From positions 1 to 64,000 of the forward strand of contig JADLDR010000097.1 of NCBI GenBank assembly GCA_020846535.1: a stretch of 64,000 nucleotides of DNA. Direction: 5' to 3'. The stretch comes from Armatimonadota bacterium (lineage in GTDB: Bacteria > Armatimonadota > JADLDR01). A program made the translations under genes and the position numbers. Each line of letters opens with the position of its first letter. The stretch's first letter is position 1. The notes beneath the pieces are model-generated. The model ran no database searches and was not told the DNA's origin. It saw only the letters and a program-made list of their open reading frames with translations. Shown piece after piece: positions 1 to 7,363 of the stretch.

Positions 1-73
1 TTCCTATCGCTAAACCCAACAATATAGCGATCATAACAATAATCGACAAAGTGCTGTAACGGATTTGGCACAT
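1..73 (-). CDS. N-terminus of a membrane or exported protein, cut by the left edge
   Basis: An ATG on the minus strand at 73 is preceded by TAAGGAG with about 10 nt spacing, a good ribosome binding site. The 24 visible codons begin MCQIRYSTLSIIVM and continue as an unbroken hydrophobic stretch (IAILLGLAIG) that runs off the window. This looks like a short positive N-terminus followed by a membrane segment or signal anchor. The region is AT-richer than the neighbouring genes. The product cannot be named: a small membrane protein, a permease start or a signal peptide all fit. The binding site and the hydrophobic frame make a real gene likely. Confidence 0.55.
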   Translation of the reverse strand, partial: MCQIRYSTLSIIVMIAILLGLAIG

Positions 74-503
74 CTCGATAAAACTCCTTATTTATATATT
101 TAATGCTGTGGTAGGATAAAAGGGACGAGAAGGGCACGTCATCCTGACAACTCGATAAGAGCAAAATTTCTCAGGTTTGGAAAGAGTATCTCACAACCAC
201 ATAAAATATCAAGACGGTAAGGGCTAAATTTTCAGTATTTTTTGCCGGTTTGTTGGCAACAGTCACAAGAGTAGATAGCACAAAGGCTACTGACCCGGCC
301 TGTCCCGCCCTCGGCGACTTCCCGGCCCACTTTACAATCGCCGGGGTGTCAGGGGGAATGTCCAGTGACGGCAGGGTTTGTTCAAAGAAGGCTAGCCCTT
401 TTCAGGGGGAAGGGCCAGCCTTGCGAACATCCTCTTTCCTCAGGCAGCGCCACGCCTGCGGAGCCACCAATTCTTTTCACCTCCGCAGAGAACCCGTCGC
501 CCC
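74..503. other. Intergenic region without a supported gene
   Basis: This 430-base stretch separates two minus-strand genes. Bases 74-250 are AT-rich and probably hold the promoter of the left-edge gene, but no clean -35/-10 pair can be assigned. Bases 250-500 are GC-rich. The open frames there have no binding site and no recognisable protein. A hairpin at 388-422 is listed separately. Confidence 0.5.
388..422 (-). terminator. Hairpin downstream of the C69 hydrolase gene
   Basis: AAGGCT-A-GCCCT pairs with AGGGC-C-AGCCTT around a short loop, giving an 11-bp stem with one internal mismatch. It lies about 80 nt past the stop of the minus-strand gene ending at 504. The downstream T-run is weak (CTTCTTTG), so this may be an RNA-stabilising hairpin instead of a true intrinsic terminator. 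Confidence 0.45.
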
Positions 504-1871
504 TCACCCGGTCGGCTTGCGGATGCCGAAAAGCGCCTTCGTTCGGGCCTCGATGCTCTGGGAGAGAGTCTCGCCCAGGTGGAGGCCGTTCAGGGCTTCC
601 GTATGGCTGTAATAGGTCAGGTATTGCCGGGCCAGTTCGGGTTCATCCGCTTCATAGAGCTTCAGGGCCGTCCGCTCCACGGCTTCCTGGCGGGCGATCA
701 GACCGGACTCGAAGGCTTCCAGGGCTTCGGCCACCTCCGGGCAAAAATTGTCCGGGTGTTCCATCGTCAGATAGTAGAGCCGCTTGCAGGACTGGAAGGC
801 GTAGCGCGTGGACTCGATGCCCTGGCGCTCCGCGTCCATAAAGCGGGAAGATTCCCCTTCCGTGAGGTAGCGATGCCAGCCGTATTCGGGCGGGATATCG
901 GTCGCGCCCAGACAATAGGGTATAAAAGGGGCGGCGGCAGGCGTGGCGGCGGCGACCCAGAGGACGCCCAGTTCAGGGTGAACGCCCTCGCGCAGGTGGG
1001 CGACCTGCCCGTAGCCGGCGGAATCGCGGGTCAGTTCCGGGTCGCGTACCGCCGCGATCATCTCCCTGAGGCCGATCCTGCCCCTGAGTCCGGCCAGCCG
1101 CTCCTCCATCATGGCGACCGCCTCATGCCGCATCTCCCCGTCTCCGTATATCCGATTCACATTGAACGGCTCGCCCGAATACGGGTTGTGCCATCCCCGC
1201 TCCGCAGCAAAGAAGACCAGATTGGGAGACCCCCTGTAGCCCGGGCTGTCCCGGTAATCGAGCGGGATATCGCCGATATAGCCGGGGCGCGAGACGCGGA
1301 TATCGTCCGGCCCGAGCCGCTCCGCCGCCCACAGCCCCGCTCCGCCGGCAAACTCGATCAGGATCCACCCCTCGTTCACATCCGCGAACAGGTGCGAATT
1401 GCCGCCGTAGGTGGTGTAGCCGTATTGATCGATCAGCCCCCCGATGATCTCCACCGCCTCCCGGGCCGTTCTCGCCCGCTCCATCGCGATCCGGGAGAGG
1501 TCGCTGTACTGGGGGCCGCGCTGAGGATTGGGCGTCATCTCCCTGAGTTCGCTACGCGAGGGCGACCAGATATCGCGGCCCGCGACATGGTATTCGTTCA
1601 GCCCGCCGTTGGTGAGAGGGGCCGGAAAGCCCGCATAGGCGGAGTAGTTCATGGTGATATATTTCGCTGTCCGGGCGGCCTGAGGGATCTTGATCAGCTC
1701 GCCCGGATAGATCGCGGCATGGGTTGCGCCCACCGTCATCGTGGCCTCTGGCGGATGCTCGCGTGCCGGCACGATCTCCAGCCAGTGGCTAGACGGCTCA
1801 TCGCCATAACCGGCGAGGAACACGCTGCCATCCGCGGTCAGATTCTTGCCCACATAGATGCCATAGCTCAT
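504..1871 (-). CDS. C69-type dipeptidase / linear-amide Ntn-hydrolase homologue with Ser at the nucleophile position
   Basis: The 455-residue protein starts MSYGIYVGKNLTADGS, matching the amino-terminal block of peptidase family C69 (Cys-Thr-Thr-Ile-Leu-Val-Gly-Lys...DGS). Further family-like blocks are TNGGLNEYHVAG near residue 96, GGNSHLFADVNEGWILIE near 163 and the tryptophan-rich C-terminal half. In C69 enzymes the N-terminal Cys freed by processing is the nucleophile. Here Met1 would be removed to expose Ser2, so activity could be Ser-dependent or lost. There is no signal peptide, which suggests a cytoplasmic enzyme. The start is fixed by AAGGAA 8 nt upstream of ATG 1871; the frame stays open to 2891, but those extra codons lie antisense to the next gene. 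The neighbour at 2013 is divergent. Confidence 0.8.
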   Translation of the reverse strand: MSYGIYVGKNLTADGSVFLAGYGDEPSSHWLEIVPAREHPPEATMTVGATHAAIYPGELIKIPQAARTAKYITMNYSAYAGFPAPLTNGGLNEYHVAGRDIWSPSRSELREMTPNPQRGPQYSDLSRIAMERARTAREAVEIIGGLIDQYGYTTYGGNSHLFADVNEGWILIEFAGGAGLWAAERLGPDDIRVSRPGYIGDIPLDYRDSPGYRGSPNLVFFAAERGWHNPYSGEPFNVNRIYGDGEMRHEAVAMMEERLAGLRGRIGLREMIAAVRDPELTRDSAGYGQVAHLREGVHPELGVLWVAAATPAAAPFIPYCLGATDIPPEYGWHRYLTEGESSRFMDAERQGIESTRYAFQSCKRLYYLTMEHPDNFCPEVAEALEAFESGLIARQEAVERTALKLYEADEPELARQYLTYYSHTEALNGLHLGETLSQSIEARTKALFGIRKPTG

Positions 1872-2012
1872 ATCGGGTTTCCTTTCGTTTCGCTGCGTCG
1901 AGTTGATCGATAATTCTCCCCATAGAGCCTTCTCTCCTCGCTTCGCCAGGGGCAGGACTTCCCTGCCGCGCATCGAACCTCCTGAAGAAACCTCGCGAAC
2001 ACGGAGGGGATC

Positions 2013-3890
2013 ATGCCGCTCTGCCTTATCCTTGCCTTGCTTCTCCTGCCCTTTCTGGCCGGCGCTGCCCGCGCCTCCGAAACCCGCGATTTCACCCGCG
2101 ACCGGCTGGCGGACCGGGTGAAAGGCGGCTGGGTCGGAATGCTGATCGGCGGCCTGGAGGGGCTGGCCCATGAGTTCAAATATAACGAGCAACCCCGCGA
2201 GACCCTCCCTGATTTCGAGATGCTCCCCGGCGGTGCCGAAACCGATGACGATAACGATTTCGAGTGGACGCACCTCTACTATATGGATCGGGAGAAGGCC
2301 CTCCGGCTCCCCTACGAGCGCATCGTCTCCATCTGGAAAGAGAATATGAACACCGGCCTGTGGGTCGCCAACAAACGGGCGCGGGAGCTGATGGACGAGG
2401 GAATCCTCCCCCCGAAAACCGGAGACCCCGCCCTGAACCGTGCCGCCTGGTACAACCTGTCGGGCCAGTTCTGCGTCGAAGCCTATGGCCTGATCGCCCC
2501 GGGGATGCCGCAGGCCGCCGCCGGGATCGGCCTGCACTATGCAAAAATCGCCGTCTCCGGGGAGCCGCTTCAGGCCGCCCAATACTGGACAAGCCTCATC
2601 AGCCTGGCCGCCGTCGAGGAGGCCTCCCTTCCCCGGATCATCGTCCGGGCGCTCGATGCGGCGGACGCGAAAAGCGCCCTCTCCGAGGCCGTCCGGGATG
2701 CCCTCGCGCTCCATAAGAGCCTCCCTTCGGACTGGCAAGAGGCCCGCCAGCGGTTCGATGCCCGCTGGCGCATCCGGAAGGGCTGGAACGGCAACTCTAC
2801 CCCGCTCAACGGCGGGATGGTGGTCCTGGCCCTGCTCTACGGCAAGGGCGATTTCACCCGCACCCTGCAATACGCCATGGCCCTGGGCCATGACGCCGAC
2901 TGCAATGCCGCCACCGCAGGCGCGGCAGCGGGCGCTCGGCTGGGATACCGGAAGATCGCCGCCCTGCCCGGCTTCCGCATGGCCGACCGCTTCATCAACC
3001 GGACGCGCCCCGGCCTGCCCCGTGAGGCCGCCGTTTCGGAGCAGGCGGAGATGCTCATGCGGGTCTGCGAGCAGGCCATCCTCGAAAACGGCGGCCAGAA
3101 GCGAACCGTCCGCGGCACGCCCGGCTACCGGATCGCCCTCCAGCCTGTGAAGAATCTGGAGAAACTACCGCCCGATGCCAAAAAGCCCCTCGATCTTGCG
3201 GAACTTCTCATCGGCGATATAACCCTGCCCCATGAGGCCCGTCCCCTGGGTGTCCCTGAAAGCTACAGCTGGGCCGTGAAGCCCCGCGCAGGTCACAGAG
3301 CAGCCCCTCCGGAGGGCTGGAAGGCGGCGACCATGTGGGGCCAGGTCTATGAGGCGGAGGGCGGCAGCCCCGTCTCCAATGTCCGCATCCAGATCCGCGA
3401 GCCTGTCCTGCATTGCCTGAGCAAAAAAGACGGCCTGTGGCGCGAATTGCAGCGCGGCCCTTCGGTGGAGGGAGCAGCCTATCGCCAGGATTTCGCCCAT
3501 GACGAATCCGTTCCCGCCGATGTCCGCAGCGAGCCGGACGGATCGCTATCGGTCAAGCTGGCTCCGGGCCGCAACTACCACTTCTGGCCCTCCGCCGGAA
3601 GGGTGGCGATAGACCCGGGGGACATCGCCGGCATGGCCTCCGCCTTCAAAGCGAGGCTGGTTGCGGACGACCCGGCCCGCCCGGACGACCGGGGCCGCGC
3701 TCGCATTGTCGCTTCCTCCGGGGGCGACTACTGGCGCTCTTCGGACGCCGTTTGGAAAGCCGACTGGAGCAGCAACGGCGACTGGGCCATCGGCCGATTC
3801 CGGTTCGTCACCTCCGAATGGCAGATTTTCACCGCCTGCGCCGCAGACCCGGAAACTCTGCGCCGGAACCCGCCGCCCCTGGAACGCTGA
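2013..3890 (+). CDS. Secreted ADP-ribosylglycohydrolase-family protein with an extra C-terminal domain
   Basis: The 625-residue protein opens with a signal peptide (hydrophobic core LCLILALLLLPFLAGAA, cleavage near ARA-SE). The ADP-ribosylglycohydrolase fold follows at about residues 26-340. Its two metal-binding signatures are visible: TDDDNDFEW at 78-86 and GHDADCNAATAG at 292-303. Family members hydrolyse ADP-ribosyl bonds or related N-glycosides using a di-metal site. Residues 410-625 form a second beta-rich domain of unknown type, perhaps a binding module. Most characterised members are cytosolic, so secretion suggests another substrate, possibly a nucleoside or glycoside outside the cell. 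GGAGGGG precedes the ATG. The gene leads a tight + strand cluster; the next start is 21 nt away. Confidence 0.82.
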   Translation: MPLCLILALLLLPFLAGAARASETRDFTRDRLADRVKGGWVGMLIGGLEGLAHEFKYNEQPRETLPDFEMLPGGAETDDDNDFEWTHLYYMDREKALRLPYERIVSIWKENMNTGLWVANKRARELMDEGILPPKTGDPALNRAAWYNLSGQFCVEAYGLIAPGMPQAAAGIGLHYAKIAVSGEPLQAAQYWTSLISLAAVEEASLPRIIVRALDAADAKSALSEAVRDALALHKSLPSDWQEARQRFDARWRIRKGWNGNSTPLNGGMVVLALLYGKGDFTRTLQYAMALGHDADCNAATAGAAAGARLGYRKIAALPGFRMADRFINRTRPGLPREAAVSEQAEMLMRVCEQAILENGGQKRTVRGTPGYRIALQPVKNLEKLPPDAKKPLDLAELLIGDITLPHEARPLGVPESYSWAVKPRAGHRAAPPEGWKAATMWGQVYEAEGGSPVSNVRIQIREPVLHCLSKKDGLWRELQRGPSVEGAAYRQDFAHDESVPADVRSEPDGSLSVKLAPGRNYHFWPSAGRVAIDPGDIAGMASAFKARLVADDPARPDDRGRARIVASSGGDYWRSSDAVWKADWSSNGDWAIGRFRFVTSEWQIFTACAADPETLRRNPPPLER

Positions 3891-3911
3891 GAAATCCATA
3901 AGGAGATCGTT

Positions 3912-5159
3912 ATGCCCGATCCGCCTCAAGAACGCGAAATTGTCCGCTCCCTTGCCCGGCGGGTAGCCGAGATCGCCGCCCTGCCCGCCCAGCAGGAGCG
4001 CATCGAGCTGTGGACCCGCCTCAACCGACTGGAGCGCGTGCGCCCGCCCATCCACATCCAGGCCCTCGATGCCAATATTTGGGAGGATCTGATCCCTCCC
4101 TCAACCCTTGTCGCCACGGACCCTTTCCTGAGGGGCCAGGAACTGATGCTCCGGAAGCGCATCTACGCCTGGGAGGAGTTCCAGGACGACCGCGTGACCG
4201 ATGATATCGTGGTCTGCCCCCTGGTCGTCGAGGGGATGGACCTCGGCATTCATGAGGAGGTGGATCAGTCCGATATGCGTTGGGGTGCGCACGCCTACCG
4301 GAGCGTGATCGCCGAGGAACGCGATATCGAGAAGATCCAAGTCGAGCAGGAGGTGCGCGTCAACGTGGAGGAAACCCTCCTTCGCCAGGCCCGCCTTTCC
4401 GAACTGTACGAGGGCATCCTGCGGGTGGAGACGCGCGGCCCCGATTTCTTCTGGTTCGCGCCGATGGATCAGTTCGCCACCTGGCGCGGCATCCAGCAGA
4501 TGTTCGTGGATCTCCTGGACCGCCCCCGGTGGGTGTGCGAGGCTCTCGAACGGATCACGGCGGCCCACACGAACCGGATCGAGCAGCTTGAACGGCTGAA
4601 TGTCCTCTCCCCCGGCCACCGCAACACGATGCTCGGATCGGGCGGCTATGGCTGGACGGATCGCCTACCCGGGCCCGATTTCGACGGCAGGCATGTCAGG
4701 CTGAAGGACCTCTGGGCGCGAGCCGCAACGCAGATTTTTACCGAAGGCATCTCCCCTGCCATGCACGAAGAGTTCGCCATCCGCTACGAAAAACGCCTTC
4801 TGGAGTGTTTCGGCCTGAGCTGCTACGGCTGCTGTGAGCCGCTCCACCGCAAGATGGGCGTCGTACGGAACATCCGGAACCTGCGGCGCGTCTCGATGAG
4901 CCCGTGGGTGGATATTGCGGCAGCCTCCGAGGCGGTAGGGAAGGATTATATCTATACCCACAAGCCGAATCCCACCATCGTCAGTATGGAGGAGTGGCAT
5001 CCCGACCTGGCCCGCAGGCAGCTTCGGGACGCTCTGGAGAAAACCCGGGACAATGTGGTGGAAATCAACCTCCAGGACCTGCACACTGTCCGGGGCGAGT
5101 CTCGCCGCTTGACCGAATGGAGCCGGATCGCCCGCCGCCTGGCCGAAGAATACGCCTGA
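3912..5159 (+). CDS. Uroporphyrinogen-decarboxylase-fold (URO-D superfamily) protein
   Basis: This 415-residue soluble protein has no signal peptide. Its pattern resembles the URO-D/methyltransferase-like superfamily found beside glycoside-metabolism genes in environmental bacteria. Recognisable parts are VEGMDLGIHEE near residue 107, the MDQFATWRGIQQMFVDLLDRP block at 185-205 and a CYGCCEP motif at 304-310, where cysteines could bind zinc as in corrinoid methyltransferases. The C-terminal half reads as a beta/alpha barrel (VSMSPWVDIAAASEAVG). It is unlikely to be true HemE because the heme-pathway motifs are absent. AAGGAGAT precedes ATG 3912. It lies 21 nt behind the secreted glycohydrolase gene and 24 nt before the next gene, so it is probably co-transcribed. 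The substrate is unknown. Confidence 0.6.
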   Translation: MPDPPQEREIVRSLARRVAEIAALPAQQERIELWTRLNRLERVRPPIHIQALDANIWEDLIPPSTLVATDPFLRGQELMLRKRIYAWEEFQDDRVTDDIVVCPLVVEGMDLGIHEEVDQSDMRWGAHAYRSVIAEERDIEKIQVEQEVRVNVEETLLRQARLSELYEGILRVETRGPDFFWFAPMDQFATWRGIQQMFVDLLDRPRWVCEALERITAAHTNRIEQLERLNVLSPGHRNTMLGSGGYGWTDRLPGPDFDGRHVRLKDLWARAATQIFTEGISPAMHEEFAIRYEKRLLECFGLSCYGCCEPLHRKMGVVRNIRNLRRVSMSPWVDIAAASEAVGKDYIYTHKPNPTIVSMEEWHPDLARRQLRDALEKTRDNVVEINLQDLHTVRGESRRLTEWSRIARRLAEEYA

Positions 5160-5183
5160 CCACTCCGAAGGGGGGAACCTACC

Positions 5184-7316
5184 ATGTCCGCCGGACGCTA
5201 TCTTGCGATTCTTGTCATCATCCTGCTGGCCTGCCTTCCCGCCCCGGCCCAGCCAATTGTCCCTGTTCCGCTGCCCAACCCCGGTTTTGAAGAGGGCGCG
5301 GAGGGCTGGAGCCTGCCGCAGAACGCCGCCATCGCCGAAGATCGGGCATCAGCAGGCAGGCGGAGCGCCCGCCTGGCCGTGGCAGACCCGATGGCCGAAC
5401 CTGTCTATATCACCCGGACGGTCCCGATCACCGGCGGAGGCCGCTACCGCGCCCGATGTCGGGTCAAGACCGAAGGCGTATCGCCCAGGCCCGGCAGGAT
5501 GGAGAGCGTCGGCGCGGGCCTGATCGTCGAGTGGGCGGACAAAAAGGGCCGGTGGTTCGCCGCAGGCGACTACGCCACCGGCCTCTTCGGGGATAACGAC
5601 TGGACGCTCAAAGAGATAGAGAACCTTCGCTCCCCCGAGCAGGCGAGATTCGCGATTATCTACCTGGCCCTACGCGGCGCGGGGACGGCCTGGTTCGACG
5701 AGATCGAGATTACCCGCGAGGAACGCAGCCTGGCCCGCCTCTTTCCGCCCCCGGGCCGCTCCTTACGGAGCAACCGGCCCGAATTCGCCTGGCAGGACGA
5801 TCCGGACGCCTCCTATTATCTCCTGGAGTTCTCCCGCGATCCGGCCTTCCCGTCGGCTGTCACCAAGCGGATCCGGACGGAGGTCGCCCGCGCCCGGCCC
5901 GCCTCCCCGCTTTCCCCGGGCCGCTGGCACTGGCGCGTTACGGCTCCCGGGTACGTCCCCGGAACCCCCTGGCGCTTCAGCCAGACCGCCCCGGCGGACG
6001 CCGATACCACCCCGCCCCGCATCGAGGCGGATCCCGTTCGCGTCAGGAGCTTCGGGGAAGCCGCCCGGGTCAGGATCAAGGCAGACGGCGACCGCGACCG
6101 CCCGAAGGTCAAGGCAGTTTGGCACGGTAAGAATCTCTCTATCGCGCCGGAGCCGGAAAGCGACCTGTTCATCCTCCGCTCCCCGCGCTGGGATCCCGGA
6201 CTGAACCGGATTACCCTTACCGCTTCCGATGCGAAGGGCAATGCCGCCTCGGAAACGCTCCTGGTACTCTTTCGCCCGGCTCCGGCCCGGCCTGTCTCTA
6301 TCGATCCGGACGGGACCTACCGGGAAGGCCGGAAAAGGATTTTCCCCCTGGGCATCTACCAGGTCTCCCCGGAAGCCATGCCGACCGTGAAGCGGGCCGG
6401 GTTCGAGGTCGTTCATGATTATCGCTTCGAGGGCAGCCCGGACGACCGGGACGCTCTGAACTACCTGGATGCGGCGGCAAGGGCCGGGCTGCGGGTTTTT
6501 ATCGGCTTCGACCGGGGCGGCTCCACGAAGAAGGGGCTGGTGCAGGGCAATAAGGAACACATCATCGAGCGGGTGGCTGCCCTCTGCGCCCATCCGAGCC
6601 TCTTCTGCTGGTATCTTTTCGACGAACCGGAAATCGCCAGCCAGTACATCTCTCCCAAGACCCTCACCGCCTATGCGAACCTGATCCGCCGCCTCGATCC
6701 CTATCACCCGGTGGTGGTGACCACCTGGGGGCCGCGCATGGCCGCCTACCGGCGCAGCTTCGATACCCACTGGACCCAGGCCTACACCACCCCTGCGGGC
6801 GTGGTCAGCCAGATCGAGGAACACCGCCGCCTCCTGGGGCCGAAAACGCCCATCACCCTTCTGGCCCACTGCTACGACCGGGACCAGTTCGAGGCTTCCC
6901 GGAGAGGCCAGCCTTTCGACCCGGCCCGCTTCCGGCCCGATCCGGACTGGATGATGGCGGCGGCCTTTGCCGGGGTCACGCAGCGCGTGAACGGCCTCTG
7001 GTGGTGGTGGTACGCCGACAAGGCGGAGGATTGGCCGACAGTGGCCGATGTGCCTGCCGCCTGGGAGGGCCTGAGCCAGGTCGTCCAGCGCCTCCAGGCG
7101 CTGGAGCCGGTCATCACAGACCCCGTCCGCCCGCAAACCGGCAGCATCAATATCAGCGGCGGCAAAATCCACTGGTGGCGCAAGCGAACAGGCAAGCAGA
7201 CCACCCTGATCGCGGTCAGCACCTCGGAGCAGCCCGTCAGGGTATCCCTTCCAGCCCCGGTCATCGGTCCGGTCGACTTCGGGCGATACGGGGTGCATAT
7301 TTACCGGTATCGGTAG
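5184..7316 (+). CDS. Secreted glycoside-hydrolase-like protein: carbohydrate-binding module plus TIM barrel
   Basis: The 710-residue product has a signal peptide (YLAILVIILLACLPAPAQ). Residues about 32-178 look like a carbohydrate-binding beta-sandwich, from NPGFEEGAEGWSL to TAWFDEIEITRE. Fibronectin-like segments fill about 190-380. A TIM barrel then runs to about 700, with strands such as FPLGIYQV, GLRVFIGFDRGG and FCWYLFDEPE near 478. The DEPE acid cluster sits where clan GH-A-like enzymes carry their acid/base residue. GGGGG at 5171-5175 serves the ATG. It is likely exported and probably acts on a plant or microbial polysaccharide; the family number cannot be read by eye. The next gene begins 47 nt downstream. 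Confidence 0.7.
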   Translation: MSAGRYLAILVIILLACLPAPAQPIVPVPLPNPGFEEGAEGWSLPQNAAIAEDRASAGRRSARLAVADPMAEPVYITRTVPITGGGRYRARCRVKTEGVSPRPGRMESVGAGLIVEWADKKGRWFAAGDYATGLFGDNDWTLKEIENLRSPEQARFAIIYLALRGAGTAWFDEIEITREERSLARLFPPPGRSLRSNRPEFAWQDDPDASYYLLEFSRDPAFPSAVTKRIRTEVARARPASPLSPGRWHWRVTAPGYVPGTPWRFSQTAPADADTTPPRIEADPVRVRSFGEAARVRIKADGDRDRPKVKAVWHGKNLSIAPEPESDLFILRSPRWDPGLNRITLTASDAKGNAASETLLVLFRPAPARPVSIDPDGTYREGRKRIFPLGIYQVSPEAMPTVKRAGFEVVHDYRFEGSPDDRDALNYLDAAARAGLRVFIGFDRGGSTKKGLVQGNKEHIIERVAALCAHPSLFCWYLFDEPEIASQYISPKTLTAYANLIRRLDPYHPVVVTTWGPRMAAYRRSFDTHWTQAYTTPAGVVSQIEEHRRLLGPKTPITLLAHCYDRDQFEASRRGQPFDPARFRPDPDWMMAAAFAGVTQRVNGLWWWWYADKAEDWPTVADVPAAWEGLSQVVQRLQALEPVITDPVRPQTGSINISGGKIHWWRKRTGKQTTLIAVSTSEQPVRVSLPAPVIGPVDFGRYGVHIYRYR

Positions 7317-7363
7317 CTGTGACGGGGCGGTCGTCCCTACGGCTCTTTTCGGAGACAGTTTCC

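Noticed and set aside
250-612. A 120-codon + strand frame near the left edge
   Set aside because: No binding site, overlaps the end of the C69 gene on the other strand, and the product resembles nothing.
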